Shown here: positions 15,735-26,485 of the stretch, one piece after another
Layout: every line of letters begins with the position of its first letter
Position numbering within the stretch: the first letter of the stretch is position 1
Assembly (NCBI RefSeq): GCF_009756665.1
Contig: NZ_CP037953.1
Coordinates: forward strand, 1,426,001-1,490,000
DNA: 64,000 nucleotides
Direction: 5' to 3'
From: Permianibacter aggregans
GTDB lineage: Bacteria; Pseudomonadota; Gammaproteobacteria; Enterobacterales; Permianibacteraceae
Program-made: the position numbers and the translations under genes
Notes under the pieces: model-generated
The model's database searches: none
The model's input: the letters and a program-made list of their open reading frames with translations, nothing else
Told to the model about the DNA's origin: nothing

Positions 15735-15784
15735 CCCCGTATTCGGGGGTCGGGTATTGTACGTAAGCTGGGCGGCTGACGCAA
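15735..15784 (-). promoter_or_regulatory. Predicted promoter and leader hairpin of rpsF operon
   Basis: On the minus strand TTGCGT (15784-15779) and TACAAT (15761-15756) are spaced by 17 bp, a good sigma-70 layout. Just after the expected start point, CCCCG and CGGGG (15735-15748) form a small hairpin with CCG-rich flanks. An S6:S18-binding leader exists upstream of rpsF in many bacteria. Whether this is one needs a covariance-model check. Confidence 0.45.
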
Positions 15785-15863
15785 ACGGCAATAGCGGCTT
15801 AAAGCCGAGTCTTTACCGATGCACGCGCTTGGCGGACACTAGCGCTCCGCTGAGATAAGTCCT

Positions 15864-16472
15864 TTGTGCATGGATATCGACACTCTGCTGCCCGCATTGC
15901 AGCAACACGATAAGCAAGCCTTCGCCTCGCTGGTACGTGCTTACCATCGAAAGTTGCTGGCCTTGGCCAGCAGCATCGTCGGTCAGGCCCAGGCCGAAGA
16001 GGTGCTGCAGGAAGCCTGGATTAGCGCCTGGCGGGCCTTGCCAAAATTTGAGGGGCGTTCCAGCCTGAAAACCTGGCTGACTCGCATCGTGATTAACGCT
16101 GCCAACAGCCGGCACCGGCAAAACAAGCCGGAGCTATCGCTCGATGCCGCCGTCGAGGACAACCCGGGCTTTTGGGAGCGCTTCCATCCGGCCGATGGCC
16201 ACTGGTCGAAAATGCCCGGCGACTGGGGCAATGAAAACCCGGATCAATTGCTGGAGCAGGGCGAACTGGGGCGCTGTCTGGAGAAAACCCTGAACAAGTT
16301 GCCGGACCTGCAACAGACCGTGTTCGTGCTGCGTCATGTCCAGGATCTGGAGCTCGACGAAATTTGTAACGTGCTCGACATCAGCTCATCCAATGTCCGG
16401 GTGTTACTCCATCGCGCCCGCCTCAAGCTTTTCCAAACCGTCGAACATTTTCAGGAGACAGGCGAATGCTGA
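15864..16472 (+). CDS. ECF-type RNA polymerase sigma factor
   Basis: The product has about 200 aa. The start is ATG 15864 or ATG 15870, and neither has a strong ribosome site. Region 2 spans about residues 20-90 (FASLVRAYHRKLLALASSIV, then EEVLQEAWISAWRAL and GRSSLKTWLTRIVIN). Region 4 spans about 140-190 (KLPDLQQTVFVLRHVQDLEL, then SSSNVRVLLHRARLKL). A linker of about 40 residues rich in Trp, Pro and Gly lies between them. The next gene, overlapping by 7 nt, is a short zinc-finger protein that probably acts as its anti-sigma partner. The target regulon cannot be read from the sequence. Confidence 0.9.
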   Translation: MCMDIDTLLPALQQHDKQAFASLVRAYHRKLLALASSIVGQAQAEEVLQEAWISAWRALPKFEGRSSLKTWLTRIVINAANSRHRQNKPELSLDAAVEDNPGFWERFHPADGHWSKMPGDWGNENPDQLLEQGELGRCLEKTLNKLPDLQQTVFVLRHVQDLELDEICNVLDISSSNVRVLLHRARLKLFQTVEHFQETGEC

Positions 16473-16684
16473 GCTGTAAAAACATCGCCGAACACGCCGG
16501 CGATATCCATGACCGGCAATTGCCGCTGAGCCGCCGCCTGGCGGTGCGCCTGCACCTGATGCTATGCAATGCCTGCCGACGCTTTCTGAAACAGTATGCG
16601 CTGGCCGCCACAACCGGCGCCAAAGCGATGGAGCGGCGCCAGACGGAGGGTGATGCGGAGCAGGTGTTGCGTCGTATCGACTAG
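16466..16684 (+). CDS. Small zf-HC2-like zinc-finger protein, probable anti-sigma factor
   Basis: This 72-aa protein has the ZAS-type arrangement: Cys4 near the N-terminus (LSCKNIAEHAGD), then LHLMLCNACRRFLKQ with the His-x3-Cys-x2-Cys zinc site. It overlaps the sigma gene, so the two are translationally coupled. It lacks a transmembrane helix, so it would be a soluble, possibly redox-sensing, anti-sigma factor. The C-terminus is charged and featureless. Confidence 0.8.
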   Translation: MLSCKNIAEHAGDIHDRQLPLSRRLAVRLHLMLCNACRRFLKQYALAATTGAKAMERRQTEGDAEQVLRRID

Positions 16685-16907
16685 CGGCCATATCGACAAT
16701 GCCAGGAGCTCGGCGAGCTGCGTGAATGCAGTGCTCAGAATCCGCATTCACTACCTGCTAACTCCGGCCTTTGCGTGCCTATTCTGTCCCCTCATCTTTC
16801 GCCTTGGCCGGTTTTTGGGGATGGCTGCCAGCTGAAATCCCGGGTTGACGCGGTGAGTCACGGTTATCCACCTATACTGACGGTAATAACCACGACAAAA
16901 CCGCTTC

Positions 16908-19895
16908 ATGCCGATACGACAATCATCCCGACGACACTCCATTGCGTTGAAACTGGCGTTACTGCTGCCAACCACCTGCGTGCTATGCGTGATGCTGGCA
17001 GGGGCTTGGCTGGCTCGTTCAGAGGCGGAGCGTTTGCGGGAGCTGGCCCGTGAGAATATTGCCCAGCAGGCGATTGAACTGGCGCGCCTTGTCGACCTGC
17101 ATATCGATAACCAGAAACGCTTGGCGTTGTCCGCCAATCAAACCGTAAGCGAACAAGCATTTGCCGCACCGACAGGCGATGTCGCACTACCGCCGTTGCA
17201 GCCCGATGGTTCGCGTCGACAGGATGACGAAGTCTCCGCTGCCTTTATTGCTGCGGGTCATCAAAGCAGCGAACAAGTCGCCGGGTTATTTCAGCAAACT
17301 GCAGTGATTTGGCGCGTGCTGACGCCCACCCTGCGCGACTCCTTGTTCAATTTCTATTTCATCAGCGAAGAACAGTTCATTCGCATTTTTCCGCCGCAAT
17401 GGGCTTTGGAGATTGAAGCAGAACACGACTTCCAACAAGACGTGTTCTACAACGTTGCCACGCCGGAAAAAAATCCTTCGCGCAAGCCGGTGTGGACGCC
17501 GATGTATTATGACGATGTCTGGCATCGATGGATGACAAGCTTGATTGTGCCAGTGTACGTCGGTGGCCAGTTTCGCGGCATTACGGGAAATGATCTGGTT
17601 CTTGATGAGTTGTTCACGACGATTGATGATTACGTGCAGTCGCACGACGATATCGATGTGTTGTTGGTCAATGAACACGGCGAGTTAATTACTGACTCGC
17701 ACCAGTTGTCGGTGCTGCTGTCGCAACAAGCAAAAATGAATACCCTGTTGACGGCACAAACCTCGCCCCTGCTACCGGAGACAGAAGTGGCGAAATGGTT
17801 GTCGGGACACGTGCAAGACTACCGCCTCGATCAGAATGGCCACCCCTATTACGCCAGTCCGCAGCGACTAGACAGTATTGGCTGGTATCTGGTGTTAGTT
17901 GGCGACAAGACTTTCGTCAATGAACGCATCGTCAACATGCAGCTGCAACTGTTCTGGATAGCGTTATTGATTGGCGTGCTAACGGGATTGTTGGTTTACC
18001 AATTATTCTCCCGGATATTCTTGCGCCCATTACGGCAGTTGGCGACGGCGTCTGCCGACATTGCCGAAGGCCACTGGGATACGCCGCTGCCTCCAGAAGG
18101 GAAAGACGAAATCGGCCTGCTGAACCACAGTTTCGCCGACATGGTTTCCGAGGTGCGGCGCCTCGTGCAAGGACTGGAATCAGAAATTCATGAAAAGCAG
18201 TTGGCTGAGCGCGACAACCGCAAGCTGTTGCAAGCGGTCGAACAGGCTGGTAACGGTGTGGTGATAGTCGATAGGCAGTTGCGGATTGAATATGCTAACC
18301 AACGCTTTCTGGAGATGACCGGTTTCAACCTGCAAGAAATGCTGAAAAAGCCGGTCGGTGATGTGCTGCCGTTGGAGTCGGCCCTGTTGGCCACGATGGA
18401 TAGTGGCAACCTCACACGGGCTGCGCAAACCGAAAGACAATGGCCGCACAAACGCGAGGGCACAACAACCGTGCTGCAAACCCTGTCACCATTGTTTGAT
18501 GGTGACAAACAGATCACTCATTACCTGATCAGCGGCGAAAACATTACCGAATTGAAACGCAGCCAAGCCGAAGTCGAGCGATTGGCGTTTCAGGATGCGC
18601 TGACGGGTCTTGATAATCGTCACCTGTTCCGTCGGCAATTACAGGCCTCATTGGAGCGCGTGCGCCGCACCCATGCACGAGCAGCGCTGATTTATATCGA
18701 CCTCGATTATTTCAAGGAGATCAACGATAGCCTTGGTCACGATGCCGGCGACGAGGTGTTGAAAGAAGTATCGAAGCGCTTGTCCAGTGCCATTCGTCGT
18801 GACGACAGTTGTGCGCGACTCGGCGGCGATGAGTTTGCCATCATTCTGAACAATGTCGGCACCGCCAACGATGTGGCGCAGATCGCCGAAGACTTGCTGG
18901 CACGACTGGAAACACCAGTGCAACTACATGGTCGTTTACAACCGATTGCTGCCAGTCTTGGCGTCACGCTAATCCCGGACGATGGCGATGAAGCGGTACA
19001 GGTGATGAAGAATGCCGATTTGGCCTTGTACAAAGCGAAAGAAGCCGGGCGGCATTGTTATCGCTTTTTCACCGTTGAATTGCAGCACGCCGCGGAACAA
19101 CGACACGAAATGGATTTGCGCTTGCGCCAAGCCTTGAACGAACAGCAATTCCTGCTGTATTGGCAGCCGAAAATTTCCCTTCAGGATTTTCGCGTCAGCG
19201 GTTTTGAGGCGCTGATCCGCTGGCAATATCAGTCTTCCATTCTGACGCCCGATAAATTTCTGCATATCGCCGAAGATAACGGCTTGATTCAGGAAATCGG
19301 ACGCTGGGTGTTGCAGCAGGCAATGCGTGAACAACATGCGCTATCGAGTGCCATTGGCCACCCGGTGCAAATCAGTGTCAACTTATCGCCACGGCAGTTT
19401 GCCGATACCACATTGATTGCCGATTGCCGGCGCTCACTGCAACAGTCCGGTCTTTCACCTTCACTACTGGAACTGGAAATCACCGAGAACTCATTGATTC
19501 ACGACATCAATGAAGCCACCAAAATGCTTGGCGCTTTGAAGCAGTTGGGTGTTCGAGTCGCGATTGACGATTTCGGCATTGGTCATTGCTCGCTGAGCTA
19601 TCTGCGTCAGTTGCCGGTCAACACCTTGAAAATTGATCGCAGCTTTGTTCGCGACTTGCCGCTGGATCAGTCGAACAATGCCATCGTTGCGGCAGTGCTG
19701 GCCATGGCAGCCAATCTTCGCCTGGACGTCGTCGCCGAAGGCATTGAAACCAGCGCGCAGCAGAACTCGCTGGTGTTGGGTGGCTGTCAGTATGGGCAAG
19801 GCTTCCTCTACGGAAGACCCATGCCTTTGGCGCAAATCGAAAGCTGGTATGGCGAATTCAAACAGCGCTTTCAGCAAGCGGCTTCAATCAGCTAA
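16908..19895 (+). CDS. Membrane-bound Cache-HAMP-PAS-GGDEF-EAL protein
   Basis: This 995-aa c-di-GMP enzyme has transmembrane helix 1 near residues 13-33, a periplasmic double-Cache-like sensor to about 345, helix 2 near 346-366 and HAMP to about 425. PAS lies near 435-545, GGDEF near 560-720 and EAL near 740-985. The cyclase motif LGGDEF is intact, with an inhibitory RxxD (RRDD) exactly five residues before it. The EAL side keeps FEALIRW, VNLSPRQF, EITEN, IDDFG, LKID, AEGIET and the late Gln. The loop-6 region reads DDFGIGHCSLSYL instead of the usual DDFGTGYSSLSYL. Both activities are possible. It converges on truB with a 12-nt overlap. Confidence 0.95.
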   Translation: MPIRQSSRRHSIALKLALLLPTTCVLCVMLAGAWLARSEAERLRELARENIAQQAIELARLVDLHIDNQKRLALSANQTVSEQAFAAPTGDVALPPLQPDGSRRQDDEVSAAFIAAGHQSSEQVAGLFQQTAVIWRVLTPTLRDSLFNFYFISEEQFIRIFPPQWALEIEAEHDFQQDVFYNVATPEKNPSRKPVWTPMYYDDVWHRWMTSLIVPVYVGGQFRGITGNDLVLDELFTTIDDYVQSHDDIDVLLVNEHGELITDSHQLSVLLSQQAKMNTLLTAQTSPLLPETEVAKWLSGHVQDYRLDQNGHPYYASPQRLDSIGWYLVLVGDKTFVNERIVNMQLQLFWIALLIGVLTGLLVYQLFSRIFLRPLRQLATASADIAEGHWDTPLPPEGKDEIGLLNHSFADMVSEVRRLVQGLESEIHEKQLAERDNRKLLQAVEQAGNGVVIVDRQLRIEYANQRFLEMTGFNLQEMLKKPVGDVLPLESALLATMDSGNLTRAAQTERQWPHKREGTTTVLQTLSPLFDGDKQITHYLISGENITELKRSQAEVERLAFQDALTGLDNRHLFRRQLQASLERVRRTHARAALIYIDLDYFKEINDSLGHDAGDEVLKEVSKRLSSAIRRDDSCARLGGDEFAIILNNVGTANDVAQIAEDLLARLETPVQLHGRLQPIAASLGVTLIPDDGDEAVQVMKNADLALYKAKEAGRHCYRFFTVELQHAAEQRHEMDLRLRQALNEQQFLLYWQPKISLQDFRVSGFEALIRWQYQSSILTPDKFLHIAEDNGLIQEIGRWVLQQAMREQHALSSAIGHPVQISVNLSPRQFADTTLIADCRRSLQQSGLSPSLLELEITENSLIHDINEATKMLGALKQLGVRVAIDDFGIGHCSLSYLRQLPVNTLKIDRSFVRDLPLDQSNNAIVAAVLAMAANLRLDVVAEGIETSAQQNSLVLGGCQYGQGFLYGRPMPLAQIESWYGEFKQRFQQAASIS

Positions 19896-20801
19896 GCGCA
19901 CCAAGCGTTTCGGTTGAATATTGCCGACGCCATCGGCTTCACCAACACCAAGAAACGTGCCGTCTTCGCGAAACAGGGCATGGAGTCCCTCGGTTTTCAC
20001 CGATGATAAATACACGGCCTGGCCATTCATCAGGAAATGCGCCATCGGCGCTTTCAAGGTAACGATCGGAAACTGTGGGATCAGCGACTCAATCGGTAAT
20101 AACAATTGATCAATGGCGTCTAGACCTTGTTCATTTTTCAACGCGTCAATGGCGTCGGAGGTGAGCATTTGCTCCGAGGAAAAATGTCCGGCAGCAGTAC
20201 GACGCAGCACGGTAACGTAGGCGCCACAGCCAAACGCCAACCCCATATCGTCGATCAAGGTGCGAATGTAAGTGCCTTTACTGCAGTGAACGCGGAAAGC
20301 AACCTGCGGCCATTCGATGTTGACGATATCCAGAGAGAAAATCGTGATCGTGCGCGTTTCCCGCTCGATTTCAATACCCTGACGCGCCAATTCATACAGC
20401 GGCTTGCCATCTTTTTTCAGCGCTGAATACATAGGCGGCAATTGCTGCTGCTCACCGAGAAAGCTTTGCACGACGGCACGCAGTTTGGTTTCGTCGGCTA
20501 TCGCTGGCTGCTCGGCCAGCACTTTACCTTCGGCATCAAAGGTATCGGTGCGCACACCGAACTTTGCCGTCACTTCGTAGACTTTGTCGGCATCGAGCAG
20601 ATACTGGGAAAATTTGGTGGCTTCGCCAAGGCAAATCGGCAGCAAACCGGAGGCCAGCGGATCCAAGCTGCCGGTGTGGCCGGCTTTTTCAGCTTGGTAC
20701 AGACGCTTGACCCGCTGCAGCGCGCTGTTCGAGCTGACGCCGGTGATTTTGTCCAATAGCAGCACGCCGCTGATCGGACGGCGCGGAATTTTGACCTGCA
20801 T
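19884..20801 (-). CDS. truB: tRNA pseudouridine-55 synthase
   Basis: This 305-aa TruB makes the TpsiC-loop pseudouridine of tRNAs. Motif I, GVLLLDKITGVSSN, and the catalytic-Asp motif HTGSLDPLASGLLPICLGEA are present, as is the KKDGKPLYELAR stretch. The C-terminal PUA-like part covers the last 60 residues. It is the last gene of the metY-rimP-nusA-infB-rbfA-truB series. In E. coli rpsO-pnp follow directly, but here they are about 12 kb away. Confidence 0.96.
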   Translation of the reverse strand: MQVKIPRRPISGVLLLDKITGVSSNSALQRVKRLYQAEKAGHTGSLDPLASGLLPICLGEATKFSQYLLDADKVYEVTAKFGVRTDTFDAEGKVLAEQPAIADETKLRAVVQSFLGEQQQLPPMYSALKKDGKPLYELARQGIEIERETRTITIFSLDIVNIEWPQVAFRVHCSKGTYIRTLIDDMGLAFGCGAYVTVLRRTAAGHFSSEQMLTSDAIDALKNEQGLDAIDQLLLPIESLIPQFPIVTLKAPMAHFLMNGQAVYLSSVKTEGLHALFREDGTFLGVGEADGVGNIQPKRLVRLAD

Positions 20802-20820
20802 GGTTGGTCCTGCTTAAGTG

Positions 20821-20847
20821 CATAACGCGGATCTTATCCGCGTTATG
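20821..20847. repeat. Intergenic hairpin between rbfA and truB
   Basis: CATAACGCGGA and TCCGCGTTATG form a perfect 11-bp stem with a TCTTA loop. There is no T-run, so it is more likely an RNA processing or stability element than a terminator. Confidence 0.6.
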
Positions 20848-20851
20848 TTGG

Positions 20852-21247
20852 TTATTCTTCTTCGTAGATGGAGTCGTCGCGACGCGCTTCGTCGCTGGCA
20901 ATGGCTCGATCGATCAGCGACGACAACTGCCGACCGCGGGTCAGCGACTCATCGTAAGCAAACTGCAGGCGCGGCAACTGACGCATGCGAATCCGCTGGG
21001 CCAGCATGCTGCGCAGGAATCCGGCCATCTTGTTCAGCGCCAGAATCGCTTGATCGATTTGCTGTGGCGTATCCTGCCCCATAAAGGTCACGAACACTTG
21101 CGCATTCAACAAATCCTTGGACACTTTGACCGCGGAAACGGTCGCCATGCTGACGCGTGGATCTTTGACCTCACGCTGCAATAACATCGCCAACTCACGC
21201 TGCACTTCCTGCGCGACGCGATCCGTACGACTGAATTCTTTACCCAT
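20852..21247 (-). CDS. rbfA: 30S ribosome-binding factor A
   Basis: The 131-aa product has the single KH-type RbfA fold. MGKEFSRTDRVAQEVQRELA opens it, VKDPRVSMATVSAVKVSKDL carries the family core, and LPRLQFAYDESLTRG closes it. RbfA helps mature the 16S rRNA 5' end and acts in cold adaptation. The C-terminus is acidic. It lies between infB and truB as in most Gammaproteobacteria. Confidence 0.96.
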   Translation of the reverse strand: MGKEFSRTDRVAQEVQRELAMLLQREVKDPRVSMATVSAVKVSKDLLNAQVFVTFMGQDTPQQIDQAILALNKMAGFLRSMLAQRIRMRQLPRLQFAYDESLTRGRQLSSLIDRAIASDEARRDDSIYEEE

Positions 21248-21350
21248 ACTTCACACCTATTGCGCAACGTACTGACCAGTGGTGCCAGCCAGTACGGCAG
21301 ATTCACGCTGGGCGGGCCGACTCAACACGGACCGCCCAGCGTTATTTGAC

Positions 21351-24005
21351 TTAGATCGTTCTGGCCACTTCGACGATTTCGAACACTTCGATCTGGTCGC
21401 CTACGCGCACATCGTTGTAGTTCTTGACGCCGATACCGCATTCCATGCCGGCACGCACTTCGCTGACGTCGTCTTTGAAGCGACGCAAGCTGTCGAGCTC
21501 GCCTTCGAAAATCACGACGTTGTCACGCAGCACGCGGATCGGGTTCGAACGCTTGACGAAACCTTCGGTGACCATACAGCCGGCGATGGCGCCGAACTTT
21601 GGATGACGGAACACGTCGCGCACTTCGGCCAGACCAACGATTTTCTGTTTGCGTTCCGGCGACAACATGCCGGACATCGCTTGCTTCACTTCGTCGATCA
21701 CATCGTAAATGATGTTGTGGTAACGAACGTCGACGCCGTTGGCTTCCAGCACTTTGCGCGCTGAGGCATCGGCACGCACGTTGAAGCCAACGATGATCGC
21801 GTCGGAAGCGGCCGCCAGGTTGGCGTCCGATTCGGTAATCGCGCCAACGCCGGAAGCGATGACCTTGACCTGAATTTCGCCGGTCGACAATTTGGTCAGC
21901 GATTCGCTTAAGGCTTCGACCGAACCGTTGACGTCGGCTTTGACGACCAGGTTCAGCGTCGAGACATTGCCTTCCTGCAGGTTGGCGAACATGTCTTCCA
22001 AACGCGTCTTCTGTTTCGACAGACGAACATCGCGGATCTTGCCCTGACGGAACAGCGCCACTTCGCGCGCTTTACGCTCATCGGCCACAACCGTCGCTTC
22101 ATCACCGGCAGTCGGCACACCATCAAGACCCAGTACTTCGACTGGAATCGACGGGCCGGCTTCATCAGTCGGTTTGCCGGTTTCATCGAGCAACTGACGA
22201 ACGCGGCCATATTGCGTACCGCACAGCAGAATATCGCCTTTACGCAGCGTGCCGGCTTGCACCAGCACGGTGGCAACCGGACCACGACCTTTGTCGAGAC
22301 GGGCTTCGACGACGACGCCGCGGGCCGGGCCTTCGACGTTGGCAGTCAATTCCAACACTTCCGACTGCAGCAGAATTTTTTCCAGCAATTCGTCAACGCC
22401 TTCACCGGATTTGGCCGAGACGTACGCGAACTGCGTGTCGCCGCCCCAGTCTTCGGAAATGACGTTGTGCTGCGACAACTCGGTGCGCACTTTGTCGCGA
22501 TCGGCAGTCGGTTTATCGACTTTTGTTACGGCGACAACGATTGGCACTTCCGCGGCGCGGGCATGCTGAATCGCTTCGATGGTTTGTGGCATGACGCCGT
22601 CGTCGGCCGCACAGACCAGCACGACGATGTCGGTGGCCTGAGCACCACGAGCACGCATCGCGGTGAACGCGGCGTGGCCAGGGGTGTCGAGGAAAGTAAT
22701 GACACCGCGCGGCGTTTCAACGTGGTACGCGCCGATATGCTGGGTAATGCCACCGGCTTCACCGGCCGCGACTTTGGTGCGGCGAATGTAGTCGAGCAAC
22801 GAGGTTTTACCGTGGTCAACGTGACCCATGATGGTTACCACCGGCGCACGCGGTAACTGCTCCAGTTCGCCGCCTTTCATTTCGGCGAGCAGTTCGGTTT
22901 CCAGCGCGTTTTCGCTCATCGGCTTGGCGGTGTGGCCCAGTTCTTCGACGACCAGAATGGCCGTGTCCTGATCCAGCACTTGGTTGATCGTGGCCATCAT
23001 GCCCATCTTCATCAACGCTTTGATCAGATCGGCGACCTTGACGGCCATTTTCTGCGCCAGCTCGTTAACCGTAATCGTTTCCGGAATCGCGACTTCGCGA
23101 ACCACCGGAGCGGTTGGTTTCGAGAACTGTTGCTGCATCGATTGTGGCGTCGCACGCTTTTTGCGACGACCTCCGCCACCGCGAACGAATTCATCGTCCT
23201 CACCGAGACCTGGCATGCGGCCTTTCTTGAAGGTGCGCTCGTCGAGTTCAGAACGACGACGCGCGCCTTCTTTATGAGTATGGCCCGCCGATTTGTGCGA
23301 ACGGCGATCTTCGTCTTCTTTCGCCAGCTGTTTCAGCGGCGCTTTTACCGCTGGTTTGCCTTTGGCTTTCTTGGCGGCTTCGGTTTTCGCTTCTTCCGCT
23401 TTGCGGCGTGCCTCTTCTTCGCGACGACGCGCTTCTTCTTCGGCTTTGGCCCGCGCTTCCAGCTCGGCTTCGCGACGAATTTCTTCCAGGTCACGCTTCG
23501 GTGCTTCGCCCGCTTTCGCCGGCTCAGGCTTCGGTTCGGGCTTGGCAATGGCCGCCGGGGCTGGCGTGTCAGCAGGTTTGTGCAATGCTGGTGGCGGCGG
23601 TGGTGCCTCAACCACTTCCTCGGCGGCTTCGATCACCGGTGCAACATCAGTTGTCGCGGACTCTTCCTGTTCTTTCGATGCCGCTTCCAATGCCGCCAGC
23701 TCTTCCGGCGTGCGTTTGACGAAGGTGCGCTTCTTACGCACTTCCACCTGCACACTCTTGGTGCCGGAGCCGGACGACACTTTCAGCGTCGACAGCTGTT
23801 TACGCTGCAAGGTAATGCGCTGCGGGCCGCCGGTTTCTTCGCCGTGGCTGCGACGCAAATAATTGAGCAATTCCTGCTTCTGGGTTTCATTCACCAGGCT
23901 TTTCGGTCCTTTGACCTTAATGCCGGCCGCGCTAAGCTGCTCCAACAGCTTCTCGACCGGCGTGCCGACGTTTTCGGCCAATTGCGCAACGGTGAGTTCG
24001 GACAT
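21351..24005 (-). CDS. infB: Translation initiation factor IF-2
   Basis: This is an 884-aa full-length IF-2. An N-terminal IF2_N domain (residues 1-55) is followed by a long Ala/Glu/Lys/Arg-rich linker (about 110-300) and a second IF2_N (about 310-360). The GTPase domain follows, with GHVDHGKT near 393, DTPGHAAF and TKVDKP. Domains II, III and IV then complete the protein, ending near [14 protein letters not shown]-2 brings fMet-tRNA to the 30S subunit, which suits the initiator tRNA gene at the head of this operon. GGAGAAG lies upstream of the ATG, 26 nt after nusA. Shorter IF-2 forms from internal starts are known but cannot be judged here. Confidence 0.97.
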   Translation of the reverse strand: MSELTVAQLAENVGTPVEKLLEQLSAAGIKVKGPKSLVNETQKQELLNYLRRSHGEETGGPQRITLQRKQLSTLKVSSGSGTKSVQVEVRKKRTFVKRTPEELAALEAASKEQEESATTDVAPVIEAAEEVVEAPPPPPALHKPADTPAPAAIAKPEPKPEPAKAGEAPKRDLEEIRREAELEARAKAEEEARRREEEARRKAEEAKTEAAKKAKGKPAVKAPLKQLAKEDEDRRSHKSAGHTHKEGARRRSELDERTFKKGRMPGLGEDDEFVRGGGGRRKKRATPQSMQQQFSKPTAPVVREVAIPETITVNELAQKMAVKVADLIKALMKMGMMATINQVLDQDTAILVVEELGHTAKPMSENALETELLAEMKGGELEQLPRAPVVTIMGHVDHGKTSLLDYIRRTKVAAGEAGGITQHIGAYHVETPRGVITFLDTPGHAAFTAMRARGAQATDIVVLVCAADDGVMPQTIEAIQHARAAEVPIVVAVTKVDKPTADRDKVRTELSQHNVISEDWGGDTQFAYVSAKSGEGVDELLEKILLQSEVLELTANVEGPARGVVVEARLDKGRGPVATVLVQAGTLRKGDILLCGTQYGRVRQLLDETGKPTDEAGPSIPVEVLGLDGVPTAGDEATVVADERKAREVALFRQGKIRDVRLSKQKTRLEDMFANLQEGNVSTLNLVVKADVNGSVEALSESLTKLSTGEIQVKVIASGVGAITESDANLAAASDAIIVGFNVRADASARKVLEANGVDVRYHNIIYDVIDEVKQAMSGMLSPERKQKIVGLAEVRDVFRHPKFGAIAGCMVTEGFVKRSNPIRVLRDNVVIFEGELDSLRRFKDDVSEVRAGMECGIGVKNYNDVRVGDQIEVFEIVEVARTI

Positions 24006-24031
24006 ATTTCAGCTTCTCCTGCGACTAGCGC

Positions 24032-25525
24032 TTATTGCTCATCGGCAAACCATGGCGCGCGAGCGGTCATGATCAGTTGAGCGGCTTTTTCTTCGGTCAG
24101 GCCTTCGATACCGACTAAATCATCGGTGCCTTGTTCAGCCAGATCTTCCATTGTGCAGATGCCTTTGCTGGCCAGCACGTACGCCAAATGCGTATCCATG
24201 CCGTCCATGTTCAATAAATCCTCGGCCGGCTCGTTCTTCGCCAATTTTTCTTCTTTGGCGATGGCGCGATTGAGCAACGCATCTTTGGCGCGGTTGCGCA
24301 GTTCGTTGACCAGATCTTCATCGAAACCTTCGATTTCCAGCATCTCGGCCAGCGGTACGTAGGCCACTTCTTCGAGGCTGGAGAAACCTTCCTGAATCAG
24401 CACCGTAGCCAGCTCTTCGTCGACACCGAGTTCTTCAACAAACAAACTCAACACCGATTCGCTTTCTTTCGCTTGTTTCGCTTCGGCATCCGCCTGAGTC
24501 ATGACGTTCAAGGTCCAACCGGTCAGTTGCGACGCCAAGCGTACGTTCTGACCGCGAGCACCGATGGCTTGCGCTAATTGATCGTCGGCAACGGCAACAT
24601 CCATCGCGTGACGATCTTCATCGACAACGATGGAACCGATTTCGGCCGGTTGCATCGAGTTGATGACAAACTGCGCCGGGTTGTCGTCGTACAGCACGAT
24701 ATCGATACGCTCACCACCCAACTCATTGGAAACGGCCTGCACACGCGAACCGCGCATACCGATACAGGCGCCCTGCGGATCGATGCGGCGATCTTTCGAG
24801 TGCACGGCGATTTTCGCGCGTGAACCCGGGTCGCGGGCAGCGCCCTTGATTTCAATGACGCCTTCGGCAATTTCCGGCACTTCAATGCGGAACAATTCGA
24901 TCAGCATTTCCGGACGGGTGCGGCTCATGAACAGTTGCGGACCACGGGCATCCGGCTTGGCAGCAAACAAATAAGCACGAACGCGATCACCAGGACGGAA
25001 GGTTTCGCGCATCATCAGTTCTTCGCGCGGAATAATCGCTTCGGCGTTGTTGCCCAAATCGAGAATGATGCCGTCGCGCACGGTTTTCTTGACGACGCCG
25101 GTGATCAGCTCGCCAACACGGTGATAGAACGCACCGAGAATTTTCGCCCGCTCGGCTTCGCGCACTTTCTGCACAATAACTTGCTTGGCGGTTTGCGCAG
25201 CGATACGACCGAAATCAATCGACTCCATCGGTTCTTCAATGTAACCACCGAGTTCAACACCCGGTTCCATTTCCTGCGCAGCCGACAAGGTGATTTGCTT
25301 CAACGGAAATTCCATCGGCTCATCATCCGCGACGATTTCCCAACGGCGGAAAGTATCGTAGTCGCCGGATTTGCGATCGATTTTTACCCGCACATCGATA
25401 TCGAGATGCTGCTTTTTCTTCGTGGCCGTGGCGATCGCTGCTTCCAACGCTTCGAAAATGGTTTCCGGATTCACGTCTTTTTCGTTGGAAACCGTTTCCA
25501 CCACCATGAGAATTTCTTTATTCAT
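24032..25525 (-). CDS. nusA: Transcription termination/antitermination factor NusA
   Basis: The 497-aa product matches the E. coli length. The N-terminal RNAP-binding domain (1-130), S1 domain (about 135-200) and two KH domains (about 225-345, with [20 protein letters not shown]) are followed by two acidic repeats at the C-terminus that are typical of Gammaproteobacteria. AGAGGTG precedes the ATG. It starts 10 nt after rimP. NusA controls pausing, intrinsic termination and rRNA antitermination. Confidence 0.97.
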   Translation of the reverse strand: MNKEILMVVETVSNEKDVNPETIFEALEAAIATATKKKQHLDIDVRVKIDRKSGDYDTFRRWEIVADDEPMEFPLKQITLSAAQEMEPGVELGGYIEEPMESIDFGRIAAQTAKQVIVQKVREAERAKILGAFYHRVGELITGVVKKTVRDGIILDLGNNAEAIIPREELMMRETFRPGDRVRAYLFAAKPDARGPQLFMSRTRPEMLIELFRIEVPEIAEGVIEIKGAARDPGSRAKIAVHSKDRRIDPQGACIGMRGSRVQAVSNELGGERIDIVLYDDNPAQFVINSMQPAEIGSIVVDEDRHAMDVAVADDQLAQAIGARGQNVRLASQLTGWTLNVMTQADAEAKQAKESESVLSLFVEELGVDEELATVLIQEGFSSLEEVAYVPLAEMLEIEGFDEDLVNELRNRAKDALLNRAIAKEEKLAKNEPAEDLLNMDGMDTHLAYVLASKGICTMEDLAEQGTDDLVGIEGLTEEKAAQLIMTARAPWFADEQ

Positions 25526-25535
25526 GGAACACCTC

Positions 25536-26015
25536 TTACCGTTTCTTGCTTAATTCTGCTTGCACATCGGGGACCACATGCGCCTTGTCGATTTGACTGA
25601 GCGAAATGTTCACACGTGTCTCAGCATCTAATGCCAATGTAATGGTGCCGTCCTGAACGGCTTCCAGCGTGCCAGTGAAGTTGCGACGCCCCTGCACCGG
25701 TAAAATGGTTTTGAATTTGATTTTGCCGCCGACAAAGCGGGCAAACTGATCTTCGGTAAATAGCGGCCGATCCCAACCTGGCGATGACACCTCCAGCCGG
25801 TATTCGGTGCTGATCGGGTCTTCGACATCGAGCACACCGGAAATCTGGTGACTGACGCGCGCGCAATCATCAACGGTGACACCGTCTTCGTGTTCGATAA
25901 ACACACGCAACAAGGCATGGCGTTGCGAGACCATCAATTCCAGGCCCCAGAACTCCATGCCAGCGGCTTCAACAGCCGGTTTCAACATTGCGATCAGTGC
26001 GGATTTATCCGCCAT
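25536..26015 (-). CDS. rimP: Ribosome maturation factor RimP
   Basis: The 159-aa product starts [20 protein letters not shown], and GGAGTGG is placed well before this ATG. The longer open frame lacks support. The core [20 protein letters not shown] and [20 protein letters not shown] is standard, with an SH3-like C-terminal domain. RimP is needed for 30S maturation. It follows metY and precedes nusA. Confidence 0.95.
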   Translation of the reverse strand: MADKSALIAMLKPAVEAAGMEFWGLELMVSQRHALLRVFIEHEDGVTVDDCARVSHQISGVLDVEDPISTEYRLEVSSPGWDRPLFTEDQFARFVGGKIKFKTILPVQGRRNFTGTLEAVQDGTITLALDAETRVNISLSQIDKAHVVPDVQAELSKKR

Positions 26016-26345
26016 ACCCACTCCAAAAAAATTCCACGACGACAGCCGAGCCAATCCCGGGTCAGACAGCACTCAACGGAAAAGGAATTTCCGCGCCGAA
26101 GCCAAAAACAACAAATGGGCACAAGTGCCCATTCGTAATTCGATGAAAACCGCTGTTCTGGTTTTCTTGACGGGTAAGGCGGCGACCAGAACAAATGTGG
26201 TCGGCTTACCGGGCGCTTACGCTAAATCACCTGTGAGGTGACCCGTTTGCAGACAGCCTCTCGCTGTTTGCACAGGCCCTGTAGTGTAAACCACAAGGCC
26301 CAAATACGACAAAGCCCCAAGAAATCCGGGGCCCGTTAAGAAACC
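26016..26345. other. Spacer between metY and rimP
   Basis: I see no gene here. ATGGGCAC and GTGCCCAT (26114-26131) form a perfect 8-bp hairpin in the rimP leader, and GCCCC/GGGGC pair near 26315-26333 just after the tRNA. These are likely tRNA processing or partial-termination elements. Confidence 0.5.
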
Positions 26346-26422
<77 letters not shown>

Positions 26423-26435
26423 TCTGAGGGGGCGC

Positions 26436-26464
26436 ATTATAGGGAGTCTGTTAGCGGGTTACAA
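26436..26464 (-). promoter_or_regulatory. metY promoter
   Basis: On the minus strand TTGTAA (26464-26459) and a perfect TATAAT (26441-26436) are spaced by 17 bp and end 14 bases before the tRNA 5' end. Confidence 0.8.
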
Positions 26465-26485
26465 GCGAAGTTCAGGAATTCTTTT

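Noticed and set aside
22932-24080. 382-codon open frame opposite infB
   Set aside because: It is antisense to infB. Its Phe/Arg-rich composition comes from the Ala/Glu/Lys-rich IF-2 linker.
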